From an uncultured Microbacterium sp. (GTDB lineage Bacteria; Actinomycetota; Actinomycetes; Actinomycetales; Microbacteriaceae), in NCBI RefSeq assembly GCF_947488465.1, contig NZ_CANKZA010000001.1, positions 496,001 through 560,000 on the forward strand: DNA of 64,000 nucleotides, given 5' to 3'. Both the position numbers and the translations under genes were made by a program. Every line of letters starts with the position of its first letter. The stretch's first letter is position 1. Under the pieces are notes generated by a model, which saw nothing but the letters and a program-made list of their open reading frames with translations, did no database searches and was not told the DNA's origin. This document shows positions 44,766 through 53,691 of this stretch, in pieces.

Positions 44766-45802
44766 CGCAGATGACCATGGGCAAGGCACTCACCGCGGGA
44801 TTACGCCGCGCTCTGACGACAGATGACCGCGTCCTCCTGATGGGGGAGGACATCGGCACGCTGGGCGGAGTGTTCCGCATCACCGATGGCCTGCTCGACG
44901 AGTTCGGCCCACGCCGCGTCATCGACACTCCCCTGGCGGAATCGGGCATTGTGGGCACAGCCGTCGGCTTGGCCTACCGTGGCTTCCGACCCGTCGTCGA
45001 GATCCAGTTCGACGGATTCGTGTACCCCGCGTTTGACCAGATCGTCTGCCAGGTCGCGAAGCTGCACTACCGCACGGCAGGGCGCGTGAAGATGCCACTG
45101 ACGATCCGCATTCCTTGGGCCGGGGGCGTCGGCGCAGCCGAGCATCACTCCGAGTCTCCCGAAGCGTACTTCGTCCATACCGCGGGGCTCCGCGTGGTCA
45201 CCGTCTCGAATCCGCAGGATGCCTACACGATGTTGCAGCAGGCGATCGCGTGTGACGATCCGGTGGTCTTCTTCGAACCGAAGCGGCTCTACCACGCGAA
45301 GGGTGACGTCGACCTCGACGTCGACACGGCCGACGCCGCGCCGATGGGTCTTGCCCGGGTCGTCCGAGAGGGCACCGACGCGACGATCGTGACGTACGGT
45401 GCGCAGGTCGTCACGGCAATGGATGCCGCCTTCGCCGCCGAAGACGAGGGTATCTCGCTGGAGGTCATCGACCTCCGCTCGCTCTCGCCGGTCGACTACG
45501 GCACCGTCGCGGCATCGGTTCGCAAGACCGGCCGCATGGTCGTCACCCACGAGGCGGGGGGAGAAGCGGGAGTGGGCGCCGAAATCATCGCGAGCGTGAC
45601 GGAACAGTGCTTCTCCTTCCTTGAGGCGCCGCCACTGCGCGTGACGGGTCATAACATCCCGTACCCGCCCGCGAAACTCGAGCGCCATCACCTGCCCGAC
45701 CTCGATCGAATCCTCGATGCGGTCGACCGCGTGTGTGACCGGCCGCACAGCCTCAGCGGAACGATCGACGACGTCGTCCACCGCGAAGAGCCTGCGCGAT
45801 GA
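44762..45802 (+). CDS. bkdB: Branched-chain 2-oxoacid dehydrogenase E1 beta
   Basis: 346 residues: transketolase pyrimidine-binding domain (MGEDIGTLGGVFRITDGL, RVIDTPLAESGIVGTAVGLA) and C-terminal transketolase domain (TYGAQVVTAMDAA). It pairs with the alpha subunit to form E1. The ATG overlaps the alpha stop, and a second Met three codons on is an alternative. The stop overlaps the E2 start. Confidence 0.9.
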   Translation: MTQMTMGKALTAGLRRALTTDDRVLLMGEDIGTLGGVFRITDGLLDEFGPRRVIDTPLAESGIVGTAVGLAYRGFRPVVEIQFDGFVYPAFDQIVCQVAKLHYRTAGRVKMPLTIRIPWAGGVGAAEHHSESPEAYFVHTAGLRVVTVSNPQDAYTMLQQAIACDDPVVFFEPKRLYHAKGDVDLDVDTADAAPMGLARVVREGTDATIVTYGAQVVTAMDAAFAAEDEGISLEVIDLRSLSPVDYGTVAASVRKTGRMVVTHEAGGEAGVGAEIIASVTEQCFSFLEAPPLRVTGHNIPYPPAKLERHHLPDLDRILDAVDRVCDRPHSLSGTIDDVVHREEPAR

Positions 45803-47115
45803 CCGCCGAGTTTCGTCTCCCCGATCTCGGGGAAGGTCTTCCCGAAGCGGAGATCGTGCAGTGGATGGTCGCCGTCGGTGACACCGTCACCCTCAATCAA
45901 CCGATCGCCGAGGTGGAGACGGCGAAGGCGATCGTCGAGCTCCCGTCCCCGTATGCGGGTACCGTCCACTCCGTGCACGCGGCGGCGGGCGAAGTCGTCG
46001 CCGTCGGGGAGGTGCTGATCTTTATCGACGTGCCGTCAGCTCACGGTTCTGTGGCGCCCGACACGGATTCCGATGATGTGATCCCGCCCAATCTCGTGGG
46101 GTACGGAGCTGCGCCGCGTGCGAGCGGACGCCCTCGACGGCGGGCGCGTGCGGTCATCGGGGCACCGGCCTCCGACACGGAGGTGCGAGACGCGGCACCG
46201 CACGACGCTCTGCCGCCGACGCCCGCCGACGTGCGTCACGAGCGCCCGCGGTCGACGCCTCCGGTCCGCGCGCTCGCGAAACAGCTCGGCGTCGACCTCG
46301 CACTCGTCGAAGCGAGCGGAGTCTCCGGAGTCATCTCCCGCGACGATGTCGAACGTTACGCTGCGACGCGCGTCACGCCCAGCGGGACACCGGCATCCAC
46401 ATCCCGACCGGAGCAGCGGGAAACGCGCACGCCCATCCGCGGGGTCCGCAAGCACACGGCCGAGGCCATGGTGCGGAGCGCCTTCACGGCCCCACACGTC
46501 ACGTGCTTCCTCGACGTGGATGTGACGGAAACGACGCGCCTGCTGGACGACCTCCGCGCCGACAGGCGGCTCGAAGGACATCGCATCGGGGTCTTGACCG
46601 TCGTCGCCAAGGCCGTCTGCCTTGCCCTCCGACAGGAGCCGTCGCTGAATTCCCGCTGGGATGGGGATGCTGCGGAGATCGTTCAGCATCACTACGTGAA
46701 CCTCGGGATCGCGGCGGCGACCGAGCGGGGACTCATCGTCCCGCACGTGCCGGATGCCGAGCGACTCACGCTCGTGGAACTGGCGGACGCCATCAGCGCG
46801 CTGGCGGCGACGGCACGAGCCGGCCGCACGCCCGTGTCGGCGCTCAGTGGCGGGACGTTCTCGATCACGAACTTCGGTGTCTTCGGCGTCGACGCGGGTA
46901 CACCGATCCTCAACCCCGGGGAGGCCGGAATACTCGGCGTCGGCGCCGTGCGCTCCCGACCGTGGGAGCACCACGGCGAGATCGCACTGCGCGATGTCCT
47001 CACGCTCAGCCTGTCGTTCGACCACAGACTCGCCGACGGGGAGCAGGGCGCGCGGTTCCTGGTCGCGGTCGGCGACGTCCTTCGCTCGCCCGGACGGGCC
47101 ATGCTCCTCGGCTAG
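45799..47115 (+). CDS. bkdC: Dihydrolipoamide acyltransferase (E2)
   Basis: 438 residues: one lipoyl domain with lipoyl-lysine K43 (VETAKAIVELPS), a linker, an E1/E3-binding domain (RALAKQLGVDLALVEASG, about 155-190), then the acyltransferase domain ending in SLSFDHRLADG (catalytic His and Asp). It moves the acyl group to CoA. No E3 (lpd) gene is nearby, so E3 is supplied elsewhere. The stop TAG overlaps the TetR stop on the other strand. Confidence 0.93.
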   Translation: MTAEFRLPDLGEGLPEAEIVQWMVAVGDTVTLNQPIAEVETAKAIVELPSPYAGTVHSVHAAAGEVVAVGEVLIFIDVPSAHGSVAPDTDSDDVIPPNLVGYGAAPRASGRPRRRARAVIGAPASDTEVRDAAPHDALPPTPADVRHERPRSTPPVRALAKQLGVDLALVEASGVSGVISRDDVERYAATRVTPSGTPASTSRPEQRETRTPIRGVRKHTAEAMVRSAFTAPHVTCFLDVDVTETTRLLDDLRADRRLEGHRIGVLTVVAKAVCLALRQEPSLNSRWDGDAAEIVQHHYVNLGIAAATERGLIVPHVPDAERLTLVELADAISALAATARAGRTPVSALSGGTFSITNFGVFGVDAGTPILNPGEAGILGVGAVRSRPWEHHGEIALRDVLTLSLSFDHRLADGEQGARFLVAVGDVLRSPGRAMLLG

Positions 47116-47723
47116 ACGTGGAGGGCGGCGAGCGCCATGGCCGCCAGCACGTCCTGGACGACCGCGTCGTGCGGCATGGTCGCCAGGGCGCGCACGCTGT
47201 ACGGCGTCGAGTTGATCAGCCCGAAGCCGGCGTGCGCGCGTACCCGCAGCTCATCCGCGGAGAGATCGGGATGCAGCACCCCGAGTACGGCGATCCACAG
47301 CTCGACGTACTCGCGTTGCAAGCGGCGCACCCGATGTCGGTCGTCGTCGCTCAGGTGCGGCAGGTCGCGATCATGGACGCGGATGACATCGGCATCGGCG
47401 AGCGCGAACCGCACATGGAACCCGACGAGTGCGCGCAGATGCGCCTCGGCGTCTCCGGGCTCGTTGACGACGGCCTGTCCTCCGCGAAGCAGATCCTCGC
47501 TCGCTCGCACGAGGATCGCGCCGAGGAGTGCCCGCTTGCTCGCGAAGTGTCGATATACGGCAGGACCGGTGATGCCCACCGCCGCTCCGAGGTCTTCCAG
47601 GCTGACACCGTCGAACCCGGTCGCGGCGAACAGGCGGGCGGCCTCCCGGAGAAGCGCGTCATGACGATCGACCTTCGCCCGCTCGCGCGGGGTTGCCTCT
47701 GCGGCAGGGGATGTCGTTGCCAT
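47112..47723 (-). CDS. TetR/AcrR family regulator
   Basis: 203 residues with an N-terminal helix-turn-helix (SLEDLGAAVGITGPAVYRHF, then ASKRALLGAI) and a helical ligand domain. It is divergent from the acyl-CoA dehydrogenase gene, and two near-identical operators lie between. Its position matches the TetR gene near the bkd/fadE19 locus of mycobacteria, so it probably represses leucine catabolism and responds to an acyl-CoA. Confidence 0.9.
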   Translation of the reverse strand: MATTSPAAEATPRERAKVDRHDALLREAARLFAATGFDGVSLEDLGAAVGITGPAVYRHFASKRALLGAILVRASEDLLRGGQAVVNEPGDAEAHLRALVGFHVRFALADADVIRVHDRDLPHLSDDDRHRVRRLQREYVELWIAVLGVLHPDLSADELRVRAHAGFGLINSTPYSVRALATMPHDAVVQDVLAAMALAALHV

Positions 47724-47727
47724 TCCA

Positions 47728-47774
47728 GTTAATCCTCGCTAACCTGGTGACGCCGGGTTAATGAACACTAACCC
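47728..47774. promoter_or_regulatory. Twin TetR operators
   Basis: Two copies of GTTAAT-N5-CTAAC: the first at 47728-47743, the second at 47757-47772, centres 29 bp apart. The second is extended to a perfect GGGTTA-N8-TAACCC. The first lies 5 nt before the tetR ATG, so it would block tetR as well as the acyl-CoA dehydrogenase gene. Confidence 0.7.
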
Positions 47775-47838
47775 ATTGTTGCGTCCGTGCGCCAACAGGC
47801 GTGAACGGGCGGCATCCGCGGACATCGAAGGAGATGGC

Positions 47839-49020
47839 ATGGGCGCGCTGGATCTGTCCTCGTACGGTCTGACCGACGATCAGCGCGAACTCGCCCACCT
47901 CGTGCGCGCATTCGCCGACGAGGTCGTCGCTCCGCAGGCCTACGACGCGGACCGCACCCACACCCTGTCGATGACCGTCGTGGCACAGATGGGGGAGATG
48001 GGTCTGTTCGGACTGCCGTTTCCGGAGGATGTCGGGGGGCAGGGCGGCGACTATGTCGCACTGGGGTTGGCGATCGAGGCTCTCGCGCGGGTCGACCAGT
48101 CGATCGCGATCACCCTCGAGGCCGGGGTGAGCCTCGGCGCGATGCCCGTCTTCCGATTCGGCAGCGACGCGCAACGCGCCGACCTCCTGCCGGACCTGCT
48201 CGCCGGCCGCGCTCTCGCCGGCTTCGGGCTGACCGAGCCGGAGGCAGGGTCGGATGCCGGGGCCACCCGCACGACGGCACGTCTCGACGCGGGTGAATGG
48301 GTCATCGACGGCGCCAAGCAGTTCATCACGAACTCCGGCACACCCATCACCCGGTTCGTCACCGTCACGGCGGTCACGGGGGAGAGGAACGGGCGGAAGG
48401 AGATCTCGACGATCATCGTCCCCTCCGGCACGCCGGGTTTCACGGTGGGACCCGCCTACGACAAAGTCGGCTGGCACGCCTCCGACACGCATCCGCTCTC
48501 GTTCGTCTCGGCTCGTGTGCCGGAGGGGAACCTGCTCGGTGAACAGGGGCGCGGGTTCTCGAACTTCCTGCACATCCTCGACGAAGGACGCATCGCCATC
48601 GCCGCGCTCTCGACCGGAGCCGCGGAAGGGTGTCTGGAAGCCGCGATCGACTACGCGCACAGTCGCCGTGTGTTCGGAGAGCCGCTGGCGAGCCGGCAAG
48701 CCATCCAATTCCAGATCGCGCGGATGCACCTGCGGGTCCACACGGCACGACTAGCCTGGTTGCACGCCGCGCGGCTGCGCGATAGCGGATTGCCGTTCAC
48801 CACCGAAGCAGCCATCGCCAAGCTCACCGCGAGTGACGCAGCGATGGACAACGCGCGTGATGCCACCCAGATCTTCGGCGGAAACGGCTTCATGAACGAG
48901 TACCCGGTGGCGCGTCATTTCCGCGATTCGAAGATCCTCGAGATCGGCGAAGGGACCACCGAGGTGCAGTTGCTCGTGATCGCCCGTGCTCTCGGGCTCC
49001 TGGACGGCGGGAAAAGATGA
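47839..49020 (+). CDS. Acyl-CoA dehydrogenase (isovaleryl/branched-chain type)
   Basis: 393 residues from ATG 47839, chosen because GAAGGAG lies 6 nt upstream. FAD-dependent alpha,beta-dehydrogenation of an acyl-CoA. It shows GFGLTEPEAGSDAGATRTTA, a central FITNSGTPITRFV, and the C-terminal QIFGGNGFMNEYPVARHFRD and KILEIGEGTTEVQLLVIARA. It corresponds in position to FadE19 of the mycobacterial bkd region. The stop overlaps maoC. Confidence 0.9.
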   Translation: MGALDLSSYGLTDDQRELAHLVRAFADEVVAPQAYDADRTHTLSMTVVAQMGEMGLFGLPFPEDVGGQGGDYVALGLAIEALARVDQSIAITLEAGVSLGAMPVFRFGSDAQRADLLPDLLAGRALAGFGLTEPEAGSDAGATRTTARLDAGEWVIDGAKQFITNSGTPITRFVTVTAVTGERNGRKEISTIIVPSGTPGFTVGPAYDKVGWHASDTHPLSFVSARVPEGNLLGEQGRGFSNFLHILDEGRIAIAALSTGAAEGCLEAAIDYAHSRRVFGEPLASRQAIQFQIARMHLRVHTARLAWLHAARLRDSGLPFTTEAAIAKLTASDAAMDNARDATQIFGGNGFMNEYPVARHFRDSKILEIGEGTTEVQLLVIARALGLLDGGKR

Positions 49021-49496
49021 CCGACATCGTTCAGCGCGGCCTGTACCTGGAGGAGTTCGTGATCGGTGCGCGCTATCGTCACGCACCGGGGCGGACGGCA
49101 ACCGAAGCCGACAACGTGCTGTTTTCCTCGCTCACGATGAACACGCAGGCTCTTCATCTGGATGCCGCGTTCTCGGCGACCCAGCCGTTCGGCCAGCGTC
49201 TCATCAACTCGATGTGGACGCTCTCGACGATGGTCGGAGCTTCGGTGTCCCAGTTGACTCAGGGGACTCTCGTGGCACAAGTGGCGCTCTCGGACATCGA
49301 GTTCCCGCATCCGCTCTTCGCGGGTGACACGCTCATGACCGAGACAGAGATCCTCGCCGCGCGGCCGTCGTCGTCCCGTCCCGGTCAAGGGATCGTGACG
49401 ATGCGCCACACCGGGCGAAATCAGCACGGTGACGTGGTGGCGACGGCGACGCGGGTGGCACTGATGTGGCGCCGGCCCGAGGGCGAGGCGTCATGA
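49017..49496 (+). CDS. MaoC-like dehydratase
   Basis: 159 residues with a single hotdog domain; probably hydrates an enoyl-CoA from the dehydrogenase. The segment LYLEEFVIGARYRHAPGRTA followed by TEADNVLFSSLTMNTQALHL shows the family start, and INSMWTLSTMVGASV the core helix. The ATG overlaps the preceding stop. The next gene's ATG overlaps its stop, so the three are co-translated. Confidence 0.88.
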   Translation: MTDIVQRGLYLEEFVIGARYRHAPGRTATEADNVLFSSLTMNTQALHLDAAFSATQPFGQRLINSMWTLSTMVGASVSQLTQGTLVAQVALSDIEFPHPLFAGDTLMTETEILAARPSSSRPGQGIVTMRHTGRNQHGDVVATATRVALMWRRPEGEAS

Positions 49497-50296
49497 GCTC
49501 CGCACTCGGCCCCGCGGTGCTCTTCTGCCCTGCTGACCGTCCCGAGCGGTTCGCCACAGCGCTCGCACGCGCGGATACCGTCATCTTCGATCTCGAGGAC
49601 GCCGTCTCTCCCGCGGCCAAAGTCGTCGCGCGCGGCGCGCTCATCGATGCGCACGTCGATCCCGCGCGGGTCATCGTCCGGGTCAATCCGCTGGGCACGC
49701 CCGAATTCGACGCCGACCTCGCCACGTTGTCGCAGACGGACTTCCGGGCGATCATGCTCGCGAAAGCCTCTTCACCCAAGCGGATTGCGCGCATCGACCC
49801 GCGATTCTCGGTCATCGCGCTGTGCGAAACGGCGGCCGGGGTCGTCGCTGCCGACAAGATCGCGCGGCTCGACAATGTCATCGCCCTCATGTGGGGAGCG
49901 GAGGATCTCGTCGCCTCACTCGGCGGCACCGCCAGTCGTGACGCGCGGGGGCGCTACCGCGACATCGCCCGTCATGCACGCGCACGGGTGTTGCTCGCGG
50001 CCGGGGCAGCGGGCAAGGCCTCGATCGACGCCGTGCACCTCGACCTCGCCGACGACAGCGGCCTCCGCCGCGAGGCCGAAGACGCCGCGGCGAGTGGCTT
50101 CACGGCGAGCGCGTGCATCCATCCGTCGCAGGTTCCGACCATCCGCGCCGCGTACCGTCCCGATCAGGCCACTCTCGCCTGGGCGCGCGCGGTACTCACG
50201 GCCGCCGAGGGAGAGCGCGGGGTCTTCGCGTTCGAAGGGCGGATGGTCGACGAGCCGATCCTGCGCCACGCGCGATCAGTGCTCGCGCGCGCATAA
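49493..50296 (+). CDS. CitE-like CoA ester lyase (HpcH/HpaI family)
   Basis: 267 residues, TIM-barrel lyase cleaving a beta-hydroxyacyl-CoA. It shows VIFDLEDAVSPAAK, VRVNPLGTPEF, and ALMWGAEDLVASLGG (metal-binding acids). In mycobacteria the CitE-like enzyme in the same gene order is linked to leucine catabolism and itaconate breakdown; here the role is inferred from the locus. Classical citrate lyase is unlikely because citF/citD are absent. Confidence 0.87.
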   Translation: MSSALGPAVLFCPADRPERFATALARADTVIFDLEDAVSPAAKVVARGALIDAHVDPARVIVRVNPLGTPEFDADLATLSQTDFRAIMLAKASSPKRIARIDPRFSVIALCETAAGVVAADKIARLDNVIALMWGAEDLVASLGGTASRDARGRYRDIARHARARVLLAAGAAGKASIDAVHLDLADDSGLRREAEDAAASGFTASACIHPSQVPTIRAAYRPDQATLAWARAVLTAAEGERGVFAFEGRMVDEPILRHARSVLARA

Positions 50297-50306
50297 CGCG
50301 TGATTC

Positions 50307-50359
50307 GCGGGGCAGCAGATGCCGCATCCCGCCGTGGATGCGGCAGCACCTGACCCCGC
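50307..50359. repeat. REP-like palindromic element, copy 2
   Basis: GCGGGGCAG (50307-50315), 2 nt, GATGCCGCATC (50318-50328), loop, then GGATGCGGCA (50336-50345) and CTGACCCCGC (50350-50359). The TGCCGCATCC/GGATGCGGCA stem is 10 bp. It lies between the convergent CitE-like and phosphatase genes, the same kind of place as copy 1 at 39409. Confidence 0.75.
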
Positions 50360-50368
50360 AAGGCGGCG

Positions 50369-50974
50369 TCAGGCGATGGGCACGGCGTCGTAGGAGCGCA
50401 CGCTGAGGTGATGCCGCTGGATGACGAACTCATGCGTCGACGCGTTCGCGAGGCGTTCTCCCGGCAGGGGCAGGGCGTCGCCGCTCGCGTGCCGGATGAG
50501 CTGCGAGATGAGGGCGCCGTGGGAAACGGCGATCACCGGCACATCACGGGGCGAGTGGAGCAGCCGGGCATCGCGGACCACGCGGCGCACCGCCCCCACC
50601 GCCCGTCGGCGCAGCTGCGGTGACGTCTCGGCATCCGGAACGTTCTCACGATCCCAGGCGCCGAACTTCTCGTGGTACTCCTCGATCGACAGTCCCTCGG
50701 CCACCCCGTAAGCGCGCTCGCGCAGCTGTGGGTACGCGTGCGCGAGGGCGGCGCCGAGCGTAGCCGCGATGATCTCGGCGGTCTCACGTGCCCGCGACAG
50801 GTCGCTCGAAACGACGAGTGGATCCAGCCCCGCGAAGCGCTCCGCAAGCACCTCGGCGGTCTCGCGCGCTTGTGCACGGCCCGTGTCGTTGAGGGGGATG
50901 TCGGTCGAGCCTTGGATGCGGCGCGCGGCGTTCCAATCGGTCTCACCATGGCGCACGAGCAGAAGCGTTGTCAC
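50369..50974 (-). CDS. Histidine phosphatase family protein (phosphoglycerate mutase-like)
   Basis: 201 residues: RHGETDWN with catalytic H9 at the start, SSDLSRARETAEIIA, and VIAVSHGALISQLIRH with the second His. Many such proteins are broad phosphatases and not glycolytic mutases; the substrate is unknown. It starts at GTG with TAGGCT 6 nt upstream. Confidence 0.9.
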   Translation of the reverse strand: MTTLLLVRHGETDWNAARRIQGSTDIPLNDTGRAQARETAEVLAERFAGLDPLVVSSDLSRARETAEIIAATLGAALAHAYPQLRERAYGVAEGLSIEEYHEKFGAWDRENVPDAETSPQLRRRAVGAVRRVVRDARLLHSPRDVPVIAVSHGALISQLIRHASGDALPLPGERLANASTHEFVIQRHHLSVRSYDAVPIA

Positions 50975-50986
50975 CGTTCGAGCCTA
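50975..50986 (-). promoter_or_regulatory. Leaderless-type -10 of the phosphatase gene
   Basis: TAGGCT (complement of 50981-50986), six bases, then GTG at 50974. Confidence 0.55.
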
Positions 50987-51014
50987 CGCCGCCCGGCCAC
51001 ACATCCCGCCCGCT

Positions 51015-51866
51015 TCAGCGCAGAGCCGGAAGCGCCTGGGCCAGCGTACGGAGGACCTCTGTGGTGCCGGCATCCACCTTCACCGTGGCGCGGGTGTCTG
51101 CGCGCGTCTGCCCGCGGTTGACGATCACGACCGGGAGTTTGCGGCGTCGTGCGCGTTCGAGCAGCCGGATGCCGGAGTTCACGACCAGGGAAGAGCCGGC
51201 GATCACGAGCGCGTCGCTCGTGCGCACGAGTTGCTCCGCTTCCTGGAACTTCTCGATCGGGATGTACTCGCCGAAGAAGACCACATCGGGCTTCAGCATG
51301 CCGTTGCAGACCGAGCACTCCGGCACCCTGAACGCATCACTCGAGGACGGCAGAACGTCCCCGTCGGGCCCGAGCTCGACGTTCTCCGGCACCGTGATCC
51401 AGGGATTGTCGGCCTCAACCCGCACCGCGAGGTCGCGACGGTCGAACACCTGCCCGCAGTGCGTGCAGAGCACCCGACGCATGGTTCCGTGCAGCTCGAC
51501 GACGCGGCGACTGCCGGCGCGCAGATGCAGGCCGTCCACGTTCTGGGTGATGATGCCGCTGACGACACCCTGGTGCTCAAGGTCGGCCAGTGCCGCGTGA
51601 CCGCCGTTGGGGGCGGAGGCGGCGAACGCGCGCCACCCGAGGTGGCTCCCCACCCAGTAGCGACGACGGGCGGACTCACTCGCCAAGAACTGCTGCGCCG
51701 TCATGGGCGTCCGTGTCGGCGCACCCTTCCCGCGATAGTCGGGGATTCCCGAGTCGGTCGAGACGCCGGCACCGGTGAGGACCGCGATACGGCGCCCGGC
51801 GAGCGCGTCAATCGCGCGACCGACAGCGGCCGTGGCCTGCGCATCCAACTCGAGCACGGTGGACAT
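51015..51866 (-). CDS. Sir2 family NAD-dependent protein deacylase
   Basis: 283 residues: GAGVSTDSGIPDYRG (NAD binding), GIITQNVDGLHLRAG with catalytic histidine further on (ELHGTMRR), a zinc ribbon with CTHCG and CSVCNG, and IAGSSLVVNSGIRL. It removes acyl groups from lysines, using NAD. Unlike its neighbours it has a longer leader with GAGAGGATC just before the ATG. Confidence 0.93.
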   Translation of the reverse strand: MSTVLELDAQATAAVGRAIDALAGRRIAVLTGAGVSTDSGIPDYRGKGAPTRTPMTAQQFLASESARRRYWVGSHLGWRAFAASAPNGGHAALADLEHQGVVSGIITQNVDGLHLRAGSRRVVELHGTMRRVLCTHCGQVFDRRDLAVRVEADNPWITVPENVELGPDGDVLPSSSDAFRVPECSVCNGMLKPDVVFFGEYIPIEKFQEAEQLVRTSDALVIAGSSLVVNSGIRLLERARRRKLPVVIVNRGQTRADTRATVKVDAGTTEVLRTLAQALPALR

Positions 51867-51940
51867 CCGATCCTCTCCGTGGTCGAGCCTACGCGTCCTG
51901 CTTTTCCGGGATGTTACGGATGCCGTGGCACCATGGAGCC

Positions 51941-52735
51941 ATGCCCGTCCTCCGCGTCGATGACCCCACCGATGACCAGTTGGCGGACTACCGCGACCTG
52001 ACCGATGTGGCCCTCCGCCGTGTGCTCGAACCCGCCGGCGGTCTGTACATCGCTGAATCGACCAAAGTCATCACGCGCGCCTTGGCCGCCGGTCACCGTC
52101 CTCGATCGGTCCTCGTGCAGGAGAAGTGGCTCGACGACGTGCGCGATCTCGCGGGTGATGCGCCCATCTTCGTCGTCGACGACGCCGTCGCAGAAGAACT
52201 CACCGGGTACGCCGTCCACCGGGGTGCGCTGGCAGCCATGCATCGCCCGGACCCCCTGCCGATGGCAGAGGTGCTCGCCGATGCGCGCCTCGTGTTGATC
52301 CTCGAAGACATCGTCGACCACACGAACGTGGGAGCGGCCTTCCGGGCGGCGGCCGGGCTCGGCGCCGACGCGGTGCTGATCAGTCCGCGGTGCGCAGACC
52401 CGCTCTATCGCCGGAGTGTCCGCGTCAGCATGGGGACGGTCTTCCAAGTTCCCTGGACCCGGATGCCGGCCTGGCGCGACGCCCGCGGCATCCTCACCGA
52501 CGCCGGAGTGCATGTCGCGGCACTCGCGTTGACCGATGACGCCGTGAGCCTCGACGATTTCGCCGCCCACCGACCCGACCGTGTCGCCCTCCTGATGGGC
52601 GCAGAGGGTGACGGGCTCACCCGTCGCGCACTCGAGTCCGCAGACAGTGTCGTCACGATTCCCATGGCCGGGGGAGTGGACTCCCTGAACGTGGCCGCGG
52701 CGGCCGCCGTCGCGCTGTGGGCGTTGCGCCCCTGA
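51941..52735 (+). CDS. SpoU/TrmH family RNA 2'-O-methyltransferase
   Basis: 264 residues from ATG 51941. SPOUT knot: NVGAAFRAAAGLGADAVLI (motif 1), VALLMGAEGDGL (motif 2), IPMAGGVDSLNVAAAAAV (motif 3). An N-terminal substrate-binding domain precedes it. It methylates rRNA or tRNA; which base cannot be told. An N-terminal extension from an upstream start was rejected. Confidence 0.92.
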   Translation: MPVLRVDDPTDDQLADYRDLTDVALRRVLEPAGGLYIAESTKVITRALAAGHRPRSVLVQEKWLDDVRDLAGDAPIFVVDDAVAEELTGYAVHRGALAAMHRPDPLPMAEVLADARLVLILEDIVDHTNVGAAFRAAAGLGADAVLISPRCADPLYRRSVRVSMGTVFQVPWTRMPAWRDARGILTDAGVHVAALALTDDAVSLDDFAAHRPDRVALLMGAEGDGLTRRALESADSVVTIPMAGGVDSLNVAAAAAVALWALRP

Positions 52736-52741
52736 GAAGCG

Positions 52742-53626
52742 TCAGATCCGCGAGCCGGGATCCCCCGAACCGTCGCGCGCCGGCGCCTCGGTCATCACCG
52801 GGAGGCCGACGGGGCCGGCATCCGGCCGCTTCGCCGTGATGTTGTCGCCCGACGACTGGTGGCGCAAGCGGCGCAGGACCCACGGAACGAGGTGAGTGCG
52901 CGCCCAAACGAGATCACCGGCGCGAGCAGAACGCCAGGTCATGCGGGGAACGGGATCGGGCTGCATCGGCGCGAGGTCGTTCGGCACGTTGAGCGCCCGC
53001 AGCACCATACGGGCGACCTCGTGATGGCCGAGCGCGTTCATGTGCAGGCGATCATCGTCGAAAAACCGCCTGTCCTGAATCGCTTTGAGTGCCCATTGGT
53101 CGGCCACGATGCAGTCGTAGCGGTCGGCAATGGCGCGGATGTTCTCGTTGTAGATCGCGACCCGGCCGCGGATGCCGCGAAACACCGGCGTGAAGGCCGT
53201 ATCGATGCCCGTGAACACGACCACCGTCGCTCCCTGAGAGCACAACCGCGCGACGGCATCCTCGAACCGCTGCGCGACAGCATCCGGATCACTGCCCGGA
53301 CGAAGCACGTCGTTCCCGCCTGCCGAGAAGGTGATGAGGTCCGGGCTGAGGGCCAGCGCCGCCTCAACCTGGTCCGCGACGATCTGGCGGATGAGCTTTC
53401 CGCGGACAGCAAGGTTCGCGTAGGCGAAGTCGTCGACCTGCTCGGCGAGGACCTCCGCCACCCGGTCCGCCCAGCCGCGATGCTCGTCGACAGTGTCGGG
53501 AATCGGGTCACCGATGCCCTCGGTGAACGAGTCGCCGATCGCGACCATCCGCCGCCAGGGATGCGCCGTCTCGTTGGGCACGTAGGGGGTCCGGTGCTGA
53601 TCCGGCGTGGGCTCGTTCTTCGCCAT
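52742..53626 (-). CDS. SGNH/GDSL hydrolase
   Basis: 294 residues: the nucleophile S33 in VAIGDSFTEGIGD, block III FSAGGNDVLRPG, and the catalytic His in DRLHMNALGHHEVARMV. No signal peptide, so likely cytoplasmic. Esterase/lipase activity by family, substrate unknown. It has a usual GGAGAG ribosome site. It is convergent with the SpoU gene, with 6 bp between stops. Confidence 0.9.
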   Translation of the reverse strand: MAKNEPTPDQHRTPYVPNETAHPWRRMVAIGDSFTEGIGDPIPDTVDEHRGWADRVAEVLAEQVDDFAYANLAVRGKLIRQIVADQVEAALALSPDLITFSAGGNDVLRPGSDPDAVAQRFEDAVARLCSQGATVVVFTGIDTAFTPVFRGIRGRVAIYNENIRAIADRYDCIVADQWALKAIQDRRFFDDDRLHMNALGHHEVARMVLRALNVPNDLAPMQPDPVPRMTWRSARAGDLVWARTHLVPWVLRRLRHQSSGDNITAKRPDAGPVGLPVMTEAPARDGSGDPGSRI

Positions 53627-53691
53627 GACTCTCCTGACTTGTGGTCACTTCGAGGCTATCGTGTCGGTGCCAGCGCTTAGGGTGGTCACTC

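Noticed and set aside
43638..47115. Pyruvate dehydrogenase complex
   Set aside because: Not excluded by sequence, but Actinobacteria use an AceE-type E1 for pyruvate, and the Lrp, acyl-CoA dehydrogenase and CitE-like neighbours point to branched-chain oxoacids.
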